From the NCBI GenBank assembly GCA_028281325.1, contig JANQKC010000015.1:52046-116045 (forward strand): DNA of 64,000 nt. The letters run 5' to 3'. The notes under the pieces are model-generated. The model saw only the letters and a list, made by a program, of their open reading frames with translations, did no database searches and was not told the DNA's origin. Numbering within the stretch: position 1 is the stretch's first letter; each line of letters starts with the position of its first letter. A program made the position numbers and the translations under genes. The stretch is from Alphaproteobacteria bacterium (GTDB taxonomy: Bacteria > Pseudomonadota > Alphaproteobacteria > UBA8366). Positions 7,694 through 16,336 of the stretch are shown piece by piece.

Positions 7694-9358
7694 ATGCTAG
7701 TCCGGCGCCTTCGGCTGACGACCGGCCTCGTCCTGGCCGTCTACCTCATCCTTCATTTTTTCAATCATGCCGCGGGGCTGCTGTCGCTCGACGCGATGGA
7801 AGCGATGCGCAAGACGGTTACCCTGTTCTGGCACAATCCCATCGGAACGGCGCTGCTGTATGGATCGCTCCTGACGCATTTCCTGCTGGCGTTGTGGTCG
7901 CTGTATCAGCGCAGCAATCTGCGCCTTAAGCTGTGGGAAGCGATCCAACTGGGGTTCGGTCTTTTGATGCTGCCGCTCGCCGCCGGCCATATTATCGGCA
8001 CGCGCGCGCGGCTTGAGCTTCTCGACATCGACCTCACCTATCCGCAACTCGTGACGATCCTCTGGCAAAACCCTGCGGGGACCGCGAAACAGATTCTGCT
8101 GATGGCGATCGTCTGGGGCCACATGGTCGTCGGACTGCATTTTTGGCTGCGGCTGAAGACATGGTACCCGACCGCGCAACCCTACCTGCTGCTCGGCGCG
8201 GCCCTGTTGCCGACGTTGGCGCTGATGGGTTTCGTGCGCGCCGGTCTCGCGGTGGATGCGGCCAGCCTGGTGCCGGGATGGACCGACGCGCTTCTCGCCC
8301 CGCTGCAACCCAGCGACCCGTCTATGGCGGAAGTCCATTCCAGGCTGGAGCCGATCGCCTTGTCGGTGATGGCCGGCCTTTTGATCGTCGTCCTCGCCGC
8401 CCGACAAATCCGTCGAATGGTTCGCAGCCGGATCGGCGCCTATCGGCTGCAAATGCCGTCGGGCGCAGTGGTCACCGCATCGGTCGGCTCGACCATGTTG
8501 GAAGCGATCCGCGCCGCCGGCATTCCGCATGCCTCGGTCTGCGGCGGCCGCGGCCGTTGCACCACCTGCCGGGTCCGGGTGAGCGACGGCGGGCAGACCC
8601 TGCCCCGACCGAACGATACGGAGGCGACGGCGCTGCGCCGCATCGAGGCGCCGGCAAACGTGCGTCTCGCCTGCCAGACACGCCCGCGCCGGGACATTTC
8701 GATCGTTCCGTTGCTGCCGCCGACCGCGACGGCGCAAGCGGCGCGCCAACTCGGCAGCGTGCAAGGGCACGAACAGGCCGCGGTCATCATGTTCCTCGAC
8801 CTGCGTGAGTCGACGGCGCTCGGCGAGCGCCTGCTGCCCTACGACACGGTCTTCATCCTCAACCAGTTCTTCGCCGAGATGTCGGCGGGGTTGCGCGAAA
8901 CCGGCGGCCACTACGCGCAATTCAACGGCGACGGATTGATGGCGATCTACGGCTTGCGGTCGGGCGTCGACGCCGGCTGCCGCGAGGCCTTGGAGGGCGC
9001 TGTCACCCTCCACCGGCGGCTGGACCGGTTGAACGAGACGCTCGGGACCGAACTCGGACAGTCGTTGCGGATGGGGATCGGGCTGCATTGCGGCGAGGCC
9101 ATCGTCGGCACCATGGGGCCGCCCGACGCGCCGACCCTGACGGCGGTCGGCGATACCGTCAACATCGCGGCGCGGTTGGAAGCGCTCACCAAGACCTACG
9201 GCTGCGCGGTCGTCGTCTCGCAAGCCGTTGCCGAGACGGCGGGCCTCGATCTAGGTCGGTTTACACGGCATACCGCGCCCATCCGCGGCCGCGACAAGGA
9301 ACTTGAAATCCACGCGATCGACGACACGGCCGAATTGGCCAGAGCTTTGCGGATATAG
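7694..9358 (+). CDS. Membrane class III adenylate/guanylate cyclase with cytochrome-b-like anchor and [2Fe-2S] domain
   Basis: A 554-aa fusion. Residues 1-240 hold five or six hydrophobic helices resembling the SdhC/SdhD quinone-binding anchor, with His residues in LHFFNHAAG, LLTHFLL, AAGHIIG and VWGHMVVGLHFW that could bind haem b. Residues 245-340 form a plant-type ferredoxin domain with Cys in SVCGGRGRCTTC and LACQT. Residues 360-540 are a class III cyclase with metal-binding Asp in FLDLREST and NGDGLMAIYG, and the dimer-interface motif GDTVNIAARLEALTK. It probably makes cAMP in response to quinone or redox state. Its anchor resembles Sinorhizobium CyaC, a known diheme-b redox-regulated cyclase (from memory). 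The ATG start sits close to the divergent sulfatase start. Confidence 0.88.
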   Translation: MLVRRLRLTTGLVLAVYLILHFFNHAAGLLSLDAMEAMRKTVTLFWHNPIGTALLYGSLLTHFLLALWSLYQRSNLRLKLWEAIQLGFGLLMLPLAAGHIIGTRARLELLDIDLTYPQLVTILWQNPAGTAKQILLMAIVWGHMVVGLHFWLRLKTWYPTAQPYLLLGAALLPTLALMGFVRAGLAVDAASLVPGWTDALLAPLQPSDPSMAEVHSRLEPIALSVMAGLLIVVLAARQIRRMVRSRIGAYRLQMPSGAVVTASVGSTMLEAIRAAGIPHASVCGGRGRCTTCRVRVSDGGQTLPRPNDTEATALRRIEAPANVRLACQTRPRRDISIVPLLPPTATAQAARQLGSVQGHEQAAVIMFLDLRESTALGERLLPYDTVFILNQFFAEMSAGLRETGGHYAQFNGDGLMAIYGLRSGVDAGCREALEGAVTLHRRLDRLNETLGTELGQSLRMGIGLHCGEAIVGTMGPPDAPTLTAVGDTVNIAARLEALTKTYGCAVVVSQAVAETAGLDLGRFTRHTAPIRGRDKELEIHAIDDTAELARALRI

Positions 9359-9363
9359 CGTCG

Positions 9364-9867
9364 CTAGTGAACCCGTTGACCCGCGATCGGTCTCGGCTCG
9401 TGCCGGATTTGCGCGTGTATGGTGATTTCCGCATCATCGAAGACGTCGGCGACAAATTGGACGGGATCATACGCCAACCGAACCGCCGCCGGATGCAGCC
9501 ATTCGCCGAGCAGAATGTAGCCTGTCATCTTGTCTCCCGCCTGCAATGCCGCGACCAACGCCAACATCGTTTGTTCGTCGGAACTCACCGCACGACAGGA
9601 CGGACAGTTGATCTCGATCTGGCGGCGGGCGCCGGTCACGACCAGGCGCAGAAAATGATCGAATGCCCCGAACGCGGCGCCGACGGCCGCTTCGTCGAAC
9701 ACCGCCCGGATCGGCGAAACGTCTTTCGGCGCGGCGCGCATTTGGTCGACCCATTTTCGGACGGACCAGATGGTGAATTGTTCCGCAAACCGCAGCGCCT
9801 GAAACGCGACCGGTGGCGGTTCTGCATCCCCGACTCGGTCCACCGCAAAATCCCGCAAGTCATCCAT
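9364..9867 (-). CDS. Uncharacterised protein with CPSC motif, likely iron-regulated
   Basis: A 167-aa protein that I do not recognise. It is soluble, with helical segments around FAEQFTIWSVRKWVDQM (about residues 29-45) and a lone CPSC pair near residue 102 in EINCPSCRAV, which could bind metal or act in redox chemistry. The start chosen is ATG 9867 (MDDLRDFAVDR), with GAGAGG 8-12 bp upstream; a GTG at 9885 is possible. A near-perfect Fur-type inverted repeat lies 57 bp upstream (9924-9940), so expression is probably iron-responsive. Its neighbours are another unknown gene and the bfd/bfr pair. It converges with the cyclase gene 5 bp away. Confidence 0.65.
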   Translation of the reverse strand: MDDLRDFAVDRVGDAEPPPVAFQALRFAEQFTIWSVRKWVDQMRAAPKDVSPIRAVFDEAAVGAAFGAFDHFLRLVVTGARRQIEINCPSCRAVSSDEQTMLALVAALQAGDKMTGYILLGEWLHPAAVRLAYDPVQFVADVFDDAEITIHAQIRHEPRPIAGQRVH

Positions 9868-9923
9868 TCCGTTTTCCTCTCCCACCGTCCCGATCTCGAA
9901 AAGACTGTTATTATTTATTGCAA

Positions 9924-9940
9924 TTGCGAGTCATTCGCAA
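9924..9940. promoter_or_regulatory. Fur-type box
   Basis: The inverted repeat TTGCGA, spacer GTCAT, TCGCAA sits in AT-rich DNA 57 bp before the minus-strand gene at 9867. The arms and spacing match the common ATTCGCAA-type Fur/Irr-class iron boxes. Context (bfd and bfr within 1.5 kb) supports iron control. Found by eye only, not scored against a matrix. Confidence 0.6.
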
Positions 9941-10182
9941 TATATAATGCGCATGAAAACTTGCTGATTTGGCGTGGCCTCCCTCCCCAGGGTACAAGCC
10001 GCCCACGCGGGCGGGCGGTGTCTTTAACATCGCCCGCTTTCGGTTTTCGATCGTTTTTTGAAAGTTGAAGGACTTCAGGAGTCGAATGACCCACGCTGAA
10101 TTGGGTCAACGCACGCATCCGGCAAAAAGAGAGATTTTGCCCCGTTCATCCACGTCAGGGCAGTGCAACGAGCCCTTTGAGA
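9941..10182. other. Intergenic region with two small hairpins
   Basis: There is no convincing gene here. It holds a 6-bp GC hairpin (CCGCCC, loop ACGC, GGGCGG, 9999-10014) and a 7-bp hairpin (TGACCCA and TGGGTCA, 10087-10108). Either may end the minus-strand transcript of the gene at 10183-10461. Neither is followed by a clear T tract. Confidence 0.4.
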
Positions 10183-10461
10183 TTAGGATCCCGTGCAGAC
10201 TTTTTCGACGCCGCCGATCCAATCGGCAACCCGGTAGTTCGCATCGGCCGGCCCGATCTCAGGATGATGATGCCGATAGACCCGAACGGCCGCCTGGAAC
10301 GATCCGGCGTCATCCAAGCCGGTTTCCCGGAGGTTCTGATATGCGTTCAAAACTGCCGTCTTACAGGAGAATCCTTTGACTCCCCCAACTTTTTCTCCGA
10401 TGCCCATGATTTTCCCTGTATTTCCCTTGGCCCGACGAAGCGCGCTATGATTTTGCGACAT
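10183..10461 (-). CDS. Small uncharacterised protein divergent from bfd
   Basis: A 92-aa basic-to-neutral protein with no recognised domain. The C-terminal two thirds look like a compact helical fold (TAVLNAYQNLRETGLDD, then AAVRVYRHHHPE, then NYRVADWIGGVE), and the residue pattern looks like genuine coding sequence. The start chosen is ATG 10461; a GTG at 10479 is also in frame. It is transcribed divergently from bfd across 138 bp that contain a TTGCAA-flanked motif, so the two genes may share an iron-responsive promoter. Function unknown. I would expect a role in iron handling only on the basis of its neighbours. Confidence 0.55.
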   Translation of the reverse strand: MSQNHSALRRAKGNTGKIMGIGEKVGGVKGFSCKTAVLNAYQNLRETGLDDAGSFQAAVRVYRHHHPEIGPADANYRVADWIGGVEKVCTGS

Positions 10462-10506
10462 AAACACCGCCCGATCCACCCTATCTTAAGCGGTAAAAAA
10501 TGAATA

Positions 10507-10529
10507 TTGCAACTGATAACGACTTGCAA
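10507..10529. promoter_or_regulatory. Candidate iron-responsive operator between bfd and the divergent small gene
   Basis: Two self-complementary TTGCAA hexamers flank an 11-bp core that contains TGATAACGA, resembling a degenerate Fur box. It sits 70 bp before bfd and 45 bp before the divergent gene. Weaker than the site at 9924. Confidence 0.4.
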
Positions 10530-10599
10530 ATAAATTTCTGTATAGTTATTCTTTTACCAATCGAGTGACGCATCGCGTCGTAACGGGGCTGCACGCCAT

Positions 10600-10782
10600 A
10601 TGTATGTGTGTATCTGCAATGCGCTGACGGAAACGCAGGTCGAGGAGGCCCTTGCCTCCGGCGTTTCGTCGATGTCGGCGGTTTACGAGTGCTTGGGCTG
10701 CAAGCCACAATGCGGACGTTGCTGTCAGGAGGTCAGGTCCAAGCTTCGCCGTATGCAGGATATCGCCGGCGGCGCGGACTGA
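10600..10782 (+). CDS. bfd: Bacterioferritin-associated ferredoxin
   Basis: A 60-aa [2Fe-2S] protein that docks on bacterioferritin and reduces its stored Fe(III) for release. The four cluster ligands are visible as CIC near the N-terminus (residues 4-6) and the C-x-x-C of PQCGRC in the C-terminal half, with the family's ALTETQVEEAL helix between them. The length is typical. The start ATG 10600 has GGGG about 11 bp upstream. It is followed by a hairpin terminator, then bacterioferritin 178 bp on in the same direction. Expression is probably repressed by iron through the operator at 10507-10529. Confidence 0.92.
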   Translation: MYVCICNALTETQVEEALASGVSSMSAVYECLGCKPQCGRCCQEVRSKLRRMQDIAGGAD

Positions 10783-10843
10783 TCCAGCCGGGCAGCGGTC
10801 GCCGAATGCGCCGCTGCTGGGATGTTGTTGAATACACTTGATT

Positions 10844-10880
10844 CTTGCCGGGACTTCTCGGCGAGACGTTTGTTTATTGT
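10844..10880 (+). terminator. Hairpin terminator after bfd
   Basis: A 7-bp stem, CTTGCCG (10844-10850) with CGGCGAG (10859-10865, one G-T pair), and an 8-nt loop are followed by a T-rich stretch (GTTTGTTTATTG). It lies 62 bp after the bfd stop and suggests bfd and bfr are separate transcripts. Confidence 0.5.
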
Positions 10881-10960
10881 ATTTTCTTCTTTAAACGCCA
10901 AGGCAATGGCACTAGATTGGAATTGTTAAAATTTCAGTTTCACCTAGTGCTGGAGGCCTT

Positions 10961-11428
10961 ATGAAAGGCGACACTGAGGTTATCAAACACCTCAATAAAA
11001 TCCTGTTCAACGAGCTAACGGCAATTAATCAGTATTTTCTGCATGCCCGCATGCTGGACGACTGGGGCTTCGGCGAGTTGGCCGAGCATGAAAAGCACGA
11101 ATCCATCGACGAGATGAAGCATGCGGACCAATTGATCGAACGCATTCTCTTTCTCGAAGGACTGCCGAACCTTCAGGACCTAGGGAAGCTGATGATCGGC
11201 GAGGATCCTGTTGAAATCCTGAAATGCGACCTCAAACTCGAAATGATCGCCATTCCAGATCTTCGGGAAGCGATTGCCTGTTGCGAGGAAAAGGCCGACT
11301 ACGTAAGCCGTGAACTCCTGCGGAGCATTCTCGACTCCGAGGAAGAACATGTGGATTGGCTCGAAACGAAGCTCAGCCTCGTCGATAAGATCGGCAAGCA
11401 GAATTTCCTGCAATCGCAAATGTCCTGA
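10961..11428 (+). CDS. bfr: Bacterioferritin
   Basis: A 24-subunit haem-containing ferritin that oxidises Fe(II) and stores iron in the cytoplasm. The 155-aa sequence has all expected ferroxidase ligands: Glu18 in [16 protein letters not shown], Glu and His in [10 protein letters not shown], Glu in [12 protein letters not shown], and the haem-axial Met in the DDW...[11 protein letters not shown] region. The start ATG 10961 has GGAGG 6 bp upstream. It pairs functionally with bfd upstream. The 100 bp before it are AT-rich and probably hold its own promoter. Confidence 0.95.
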   Translation: MKGDTEVIKHLNKILFNELTAINQYFLHARMLDDWGFGELAEHEKHESIDEMKHADQLIERILFLEGLPNLQDLGKLMIGEDPVEILKCDLKLEMIAIPDLREAIACCEEKADYVSRELLRSILDSEEEHVDWLETKLSLVDKIGKQNFLQSQMS

Positions 11429-11464
11429 TCGGTCACATCGCGTCGCGCACTATTCCGCCGAGTC

Positions 11465-11998
11465 TTACGCGACCTCGTCTTCCATGCTGATCTGCAAGGC
11501 GTCGTTGAAGCGGTTGAAAAAGCCGCAAAGCCCGATGCGCAGCGTCAGTTCGACGATCTGTTCCTCGGAAAAGTGCTCGCGCAGTCCATCAAAAATGGCA
11601 TCGCGCATGTATTGCGGTTTTTCGGTTACCTGGACCGCGTAATCCCGGACGAGCAGATCGACTTCATCGAAGCCAGGCACCACGTCATCCAGGATGCTGT
11701 CGGTCGCGGCCGGGTCAAAGCCCTGCCCCGCCAGCCGCGGCGCGTGATGCGCCACGCAATATGTGCATTCGTTCAGCTTCGACACCACGACCAGGGCGAT
11801 CTCCAAGTACCGCTTCGGCAGCACCGCTTCATCGGCCAGATCGAGCAGCAGCCCCATAATGTGCCGAACCGCCGGCGGCCGATGGGCGAAAACCTTCGCC
11901 TGGTTTTCGAACGGGCCGTATTCCGTGCAGTAACGCCGAAAGACTTCGCGCGCGTCTTCCGGCAGCTTCTCCGGACCGATCTCGCTGACACGAGGCAT
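11465..11998 (-). CDS. Carboxymuconolactone decarboxylase / AhpD-like family protein
   Basis: A 177-aa all-helical protein of the CMD/AhpD family. The redox motif ECTYCVAHH (E-C-x-x-C-x-x-x-H, near residues 77-85) is intact, which points to a peroxidase or alkylhydroperoxidase-related role rather than a true decarboxylase. The start ATG 11998 has AAGGAG 8 bp upstream. It converges with bacterioferritin, 36 bp away, and its product may relate to oxidative stress. The exact substrate is unknown. Confidence 0.85.
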   Translation of the reverse strand: MPRVSEIGPEKLPEDAREVFRRYCTEYGPFENQAKVFAHRPPAVRHIMGLLLDLADEAVLPKRYLEIALVVVSKLNECTYCVAHHAPRLAGQGFDPAATDSILDDVVPGFDEVDLLVRDYAVQVTEKPQYMRDAIFDGLREHFSEEQIVELTLRIGLCGFFNRFNDALQISMEDEVA

Positions 11999-12314
11999 GC
12001 TGTTTTCTCCTTATCGGGACGGGAAAGGATAATGACGCGGCCGGCGGCGACACCCCCGCAGTCTATGGCCCTACGGCCGGCCGCAGCAAGGATTTGTCCA
12101 ACCCTGCCGTGTAGATTCATGCGGCTCAACACCTCATTTTGACTTGACGACCCGGCTTGGCTGGTTCCTTCTAATTCTTCGGAAATTTCGATGAAATCGT
12201 GGGGACGCGAACAAGAAGCATCAACGCAAAAAAAGCCAACGCCGATTTCAATCGTCCGAAACATACTCAAGTCCAAGATCAATAAGATCGAGACGATAAA
12301 CAGGGAGGCATTCG
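11999..12314. other. Intergenic region, divergent promoters
   Basis: About 315 bp between the AhpD-like gene (minus) and the TRAP operon (plus). No gene or clear structured element is seen. It contains a short ATTTC, GAT, GAAAT inverted repeat (12185-12197) and AT-rich DNA before dctP, so it should hold the operon promoter. Confidence 0.5.
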
Positions 12315-13385
12315 ATGCAGATAAAACGGGTAATTATGGCCGGGGCTGTCGCCGCCGGTTTGGGCGCGACGGCGATCGCGCCCGCAGCGGCGGAAGTTCA
12401 GAAATACAACTTCGAAGTCGTCGGGACGTGGGGCTTCCTCGAGAACTGGAAGGAATTCGAGAGCAAGTTCTGGAACGAGCGGCTCCCCAAGGCATCCGGC
12501 GGCAAGCTGACGGCGAACGCCAAGCCGTATACCGAACTGGGGATTAAAGGCTACGAGGTGATGTCGGGCCTGAAGAAAGGCGCCTATGACGCCGTGCACG
12601 CCCTCACCTCCTACAGCGCCAAAGCCAGCCCCGCGCTCGAAGGCATCGACCTCGCCGGGGTCATCCAGGATTTCGATACCTACCGCAAGGCGGTGAACGC
12701 CTACCGGCCGATTCTGGAGCGGGAAGTCGCGGACAAGTACAACGCGAAACTCATCAACATCTACACTTTCCCGAGCCAGCAGCTGTGGTGCAACATGAAG
12801 GACCGCAGCCTCAAGAACGTCTCGCTGAAGGACCTCAAGGGCAAGAAGATCCGCACCTATAGCCGGACGCTTGGCGACTTCATCGAAGGTCTCGACGCCA
12901 GCGCGGTCACCATCGCCTTCGCCGAGGTCGTCCCGGCCCTGCAGAAGGGCGTCGCGGACTGCGGCATCACCGGCACGATGCCGGCCTATAACGCCAAGTG
13001 GTGGCAGGTGGTCACGCATAACATCCGCGTTCGCGTGGGCTACGCGGCGACCTTCACCGCGATCAACATGGACACCTGGAAAGACCTGAACGCCGACACG
13101 CAGAAGCTGATCATGTCCGAAGCCAAGAAGATGGAAGACGAGGCGTGGGCCTTCACCAAGACGCTCGATCAGAAGGGCATGGACTGCAACGCGGCCGGCC
13201 CCTGTGATAAGGGCGAGACCGGCGGCATGGTTCCGATCACGCCCACGGCGGCCGATCAGGCGATGCTGAAGAAGATCGCGCAGGACGTCGTGGTCAAGCG
13301 TTGGGCCAAACGGTGCGGTGCGGCATGCACCGCCGAATGGAACGCCACCGTCGGCAAGGTCGTCGGCATCACGGCTTCCGAGTAG
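12315..13385 (+). CDS. dctP: TRAP transporter solute-binding protein (DctP family)
   Basis: Periplasmic receptor of a TRAP transporter, delivering a probably organic-acid-type substrate to DctQM. The 356-aa protein starts with a signal peptide (KR, then a hydrophobic stretch ending IAPAAAE, cleavage near residue 27). The DctP fold is recognisable in LKGKKIRTYSRTLGDF and the Arg that normally contacts substrate carboxylate, and in GVADCGITGTMPAYNAKWW. The start ATG 12315 has GGGAGG 6 bp upstream. It is the first gene of a five-gene operon and is followed by a strong hairpin. The two metabolic enzymes downstream suggest a catabolic substrate, possibly a cyclic or aromatic acid breakdown product. 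Confidence 0.92.
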   Translation: MQIKRVIMAGAVAAGLGATAIAPAAAEVQKYNFEVVGTWGFLENWKEFESKFWNERLPKASGGKLTANAKPYTELGIKGYEVMSGLKKGAYDAVHALTSYSAKASPALEGIDLAGVIQDFDTYRKAVNAYRPILEREVADKYNAKLINIYTFPSQQLWCNMKDRSLKNVSLKDLKGKKIRTYSRTLGDFIEGLDASAVTIAFAEVVPALQKGVADCGITGTMPAYNAKWWQVVTHNIRVRVGYAATFTAINMDTWKDLNADTQKLIMSEAKKMEDEAWAFTKTLDQKGMDCNAAGPCDKGETGGMVPITPTAADQAMLKKIAQDVVVKRWAKRCGAACTAEWNATVGKVVGITASE

Positions 13386-13412
13386 GCAGCCCGCCTTTCC
13401 GATTCTCATAAT

Positions 13413-13443
13413 GCCGTGCAGATGACGGCAGCATCTGCACGGC
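13413..13443 (+). other. Strong hairpin between dctP and dctQ
   Basis: A perfect 12-bp stem (GCCGTGCAGATG with CATCTGCACGGC) and a 7-nt loop lie 28 bp after the dctP stop. No T tract follows, so it more likely protects the dctP mRNA from 3' decay, or partly terminates, to give more receptor than permease. Confidence 0.75.
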
Positions 13444-13471
13444 GGTCGGAATCGGTGGGCGGCAAACCAGC

Positions 13472-14038
13472 ATGTTCAGCGTGCTCCACGACAAGTTCAT
13501 GGCGGCTTCCCGCGTCGCCGTTTGGTGCGGCGGCTTGGCGCTGCTGCTGTCCGCAATGATGGTGACCCTGGACGTGCTGTCCCGGAAATTCATCGGCTTC
13601 ACCATCAGCGGCGCCGACGAAATCAGCGGTTACGTGTTCGCCGCCAGCACCACCTGGGCCTATTCCTATTGCCTGTTGAACCGGTCCAATATCCGCATCG
13701 ATTTTCTGTACAACCTGTTGAGCGCCCGGCCGCGCGCCTTTCTCGACATGATCGGCCTGCTGCTGCTGCTCTATTACATCTATCTTCTGACGACCAAGGC
13801 CTTCGTTCTGTTTCTGGAAAATGTCGAACAGGATGCGACGGCGCAGACAACTCTGGCGACCCCCTTGTGGATTCCGCAGATTTTCTGGGTCTCGGGACTC
13901 GGATTCTTCCTGCTTACGCTGATCTTCGTCGCGGTTTACGGGTTCGTCGCGATGGTCCGGCGGGATTGGGCCACGGTCAACCGGATCGCCGGCGTACGGA
14001 CCGTCGAAGAAGAAATCTCCGAAGAGACCCATGTCTGA
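13472..14038 (+). CDS. dctQ: TRAP transporter small permease (DctQ family)
   Basis: Small membrane subunit (188 aa) with four hydrophobic segments, near residues 16-36, 52-70, 88-108 and 132-155. Typical of DctQ are the first-helix region ALLLSAMMVTLDVLSRKF and SGADEISGYVFA. It pairs with DctM to form the Na+-driven translocation unit. The start is ATG 13472. It lies 86 bp after dctP across the hairpin and 54 bp before the chosen dctM start. Confidence 0.9.
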   Translation: MFSVLHDKFMAASRVAVWCGGLALLLSAMMVTLDVLSRKFIGFTISGADEISGYVFAASTTWAYSYCLLNRSNIRIDFLYNLLSARPRAFLDMIGLLLLLYYIYLLTTKAFVLFLENVEQDATAQTTLATPLWIPQIFWVSGLGFFLLTLIFVAVYGFVAMVRRDWATVNRIAGVRTVEEEISEETHV

Positions 14039-14092
14039 CTCGCTGTCCGGCCATAGCGAACCGCCGCATGCAGCAATGCCGGGGTGTCGACC

Positions 14093-15379
14093 ATGCCCCT
14101 TCTGATCGTCGGGATTCTGTTGCTCCTCGTCGTCGCGGCGGTGCCGATCGCCGCCGTCCTGGGCATCCTCAGCCTGACCCTGGACGAGATGTTCATGCGG
14201 GGACGCCGGTCGCTGATGCTCGGCGACTTCGTCTGGGAACAGAGCATCGAGTACATCCTGGTCGCCATCCCGATGTTCATCCTGCTCGGCGAGATCATGC
14301 TGCGCGCCGGCATCGCGCTGCGGATGTACAACGCGGTCATTCAATGGTTGTCCTGGCTGCCGGGCGGACTGATGCACGCCAATATCGGGTCGTCCGCGAT
14401 CTTCGCGGCGTCGTCCGGGTCCAGCGTCGCGACGGCGGCGACCGTCGGCACCGTCGCCTATCCCGAGATCGAGAAACACGCCTATAACGAACGGCTGTTC
14501 CTTGGGTCGCTGGCGGCGGGCGGCACGCTCGGCATCCTGATCCCGCCCTCGATCAACCTGATCATCTACGGGTTGCTGACCGATTCCTCGGTGCCGGAAC
14601 TCTACCTCGCCGGCATCTTCCCGGGACTGTTGCTGGCCGGGCTGTTCATGGGCGTTATCCTGGTCGCCTGCCTGTTCCGGCCGAAATGGGGCGGCGACAA
14701 GATCGAAACCAGCTGGGCGCAGCGCATTCGCGTGCTGCCTGACCTGCTGCCGCCCCTACTTTTGTTTCTAGCGGTCGTCGGGTCGATCTACGCCGGGATC
14801 GCGACCCCGACGGAGGCCGCCTCGATCGGCGTCGTCTTCGCCCTCGGGATCGCGGCCTACAACCGCGCGCTGACCGTCGACATGCTGAAACAGGCCTTCG
14901 AAGGCACCATGCGCTCCAGCGCGATGATCATGCTGATCATCCTGGCGGCCGTGTTCCTGAACTTCGTGCTCGGTTTCATGGGCGTCACGCAGGCGATGCT
15001 GCAAACGATCGAAGAGCTCGGCTGGACGCCGATGCAGACGATGATCGTGATCATCTGCTTCTACATCATCCTCGGCATGTTCATGGAGACGCTGTCGATG
15101 ATGCTGACGACGATCCCCGTCGTCTTCCCCATCGTCATGCATATGGGTTTCGACCCGATCTGGTTCGGGATTCTCATCACCGTGCTGATGGAAGCGGCGC
15201 TGATCACCCCGCCGATCGGCATCAACCTGTATGTGGTGCACGGCATCCGGGCGCGCGGCGGCGATTTCAACGACGTGAGCGTCGGGGCGGTGCCGTTCCT
15301 GCTCGCCATGTTCGCGCTGCTCGCGCTGCTGCTGATCTATCCGGAAATCGCCATCTGGCTGCCCCAGCAATTCTATTGA
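14093..15379 (+). CDS. dctM: TRAP transporter large permease (DctM family)
   Basis: Large membrane subunit (428 aa, about 12 hydrophobic helices) that forms the transport channel of the TRAP system. Family features include AAGGTLGILIPPSINLIIYG in the middle and TPTEAASIG and LITPPIGINLYVVHGI toward the C-terminus. The start used is ATG 14093, which has GGGG 10 bp upstream; GTG 14084 is an in-frame alternative adding three residues. It is followed by the MBL-fold gene 72 bp downstream. Confidence 0.92.
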   Translation: MPLLIVGILLLLVVAAVPIAAVLGILSLTLDEMFMRGRRSLMLGDFVWEQSIEYILVAIPMFILLGEIMLRAGIALRMYNAVIQWLSWLPGGLMHANIGSSAIFAASSGSSVATAATVGTVAYPEIEKHAYNERLFLGSLAAGGTLGILIPPSINLIIYGLLTDSSVPELYLAGIFPGLLLAGLFMGVILVACLFRPKWGGDKIETSWAQRIRVLPDLLPPLLLFLAVVGSIYAGIATPTEAASIGVVFALGIAAYNRALTVDMLKQAFEGTMRSSAMIMLIILAAVFLNFVLGFMGVTQAMLQTIEELGWTPMQTMIVIICFYIILGMFMETLSMMLTTIPVVFPIVMHMGFDPIWFGILITVLMEAALITPPIGINLYVVHGIRARGGDFNDVSVGAVPFLLAMFALLALLLIYPEIAIWLPQQFY

Positions 15380-15451
15380 CCCAGGCCGCAGGCGGTCCCA
15401 CCGGCTCGAAACGGAGGACGCAGGCGGCTTTTCGACAGAGGACATCGCCCC

Positions 15452-16336
15452 ATGACCGATATCGATACCGGCCTCAACGCATGGCAGTTCGCGACCAACC
15501 ACAACCGCATGATCGCGTTGCAGGCGGACAAGACACCGCCGGCGGACGGCCCGGTCGAGCTGGCTTATTTCGGCAGTTCGGCCTTCCGGATCACCACGCC
15601 CAAGGGCATCACCGTGATGGTCGATCCGTGGCGCAACCACCCGTCGCACAAATGGGATTGGTATTTCCACGACTTCCCCATCACAGAGGTGGATGTCGGC
15701 GTCTCGACGCACGCGCATTTCGACCACGACGCGCTGCACCGGCTCGACGCCCATGTCCTGCTCGACCGGCTGATCGGCACCTATACCTTCTCGGACCTGA
15801 CGATCCACGGCATCGCCGACAAGCACGCGACCGACTCCTGCTGCGCGATCTACGACTTCAAGAAGATCCACAAGCATTTTCACGGGACCGATATCGAACC
15901 GCCGAACAATCCTCGCTCCTGGGACCATTGCCTGATCGTCATCGAGACCGGCGGCCTGCGCATCCTGCATTGGGGCGACAACCGGGCCCAGCTCTCGGAC
16001 GAGATCTGGGACGCCGTCGGCGACATCGATATCGCGCTCATTCCCGTGGACAACTCGCAGCATGTCATCGGTTTCGGTGCGGTGAACCATATCGTGGACA
16101 CCCTGAAGCCGAAGGTGGTGATCCCGCATCACTATTACATCTGGGACATGGTCCAGCGGCAGAGCACGCTGCAGACGCCCAGCAACTGGCTGGCGAAATA
16201 CGACAACGTGGACGAGATCGGCGGCCCGACGCGGACCTACACCAAGGAGTCGGTGGTCGGCCTCGACGGCGCGATACATTACTTCGGGGACCACGTCGCC
16301 TTCGACAAGAAAGCCTGGTTCGAGGAAGGAAAATGA
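15452..16336 (+). CDS. MBL-fold (beta-lactamase-like) metal-dependent hydrolase
   Basis: A 294-aa metallo-hydrolase of the UPF0173/UlaG-like branch. The metal-binding signature is THAHFDHDAL (near residue 90), preceded by the AYFGSSAFRI strand typical of the group. Later ligands are likely in WGDNRAQL and VIPHHYYIWD. It probably opens a lactone or other cyclic intermediate, but the substrate is unknown. The start ATG 15452 begins MTDIDTGLNAWQ. It shares a 4-bp stop/start overlap (ATGA) with the hydratase gene, so the two are translationally coupled and are likely consecutive steps of the pathway fed by the TRAP importer. Confidence 0.85.
   Translation: MTDIDTGLNAWQFATNHNRMIALQADKTPPADGPVELAYFGSSAFRITTPKGITVMVDPWRNHPSHKWDWYFHDFPITEVDVGVSTHAHFDHDALHRLDAHVLLDRLIGTYTFSDLTIHGIADKHATDSCCAIYDFKKIHKHFHGTDIEPPNNPRSWDHCLIVIETGGLRILHWGDNRAQLSDEIWDAVGDIDIALIPVDNSQHVIGFGAVNHIVDTLKPKVVIPHHYYIWDMVQRQSTLQTPSNWLAKYDNVDEIGGPTRTYTKESVVGLDGAIHYFGDHVAFDKKAWFEEGK

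Noticed and set aside
15376..16332. A long upstream extension of the hydratase frame
   Set aside because: It runs inside the MBL-fold gene in another frame; the real hydratase starts at 16333 with the expected N-terminus.
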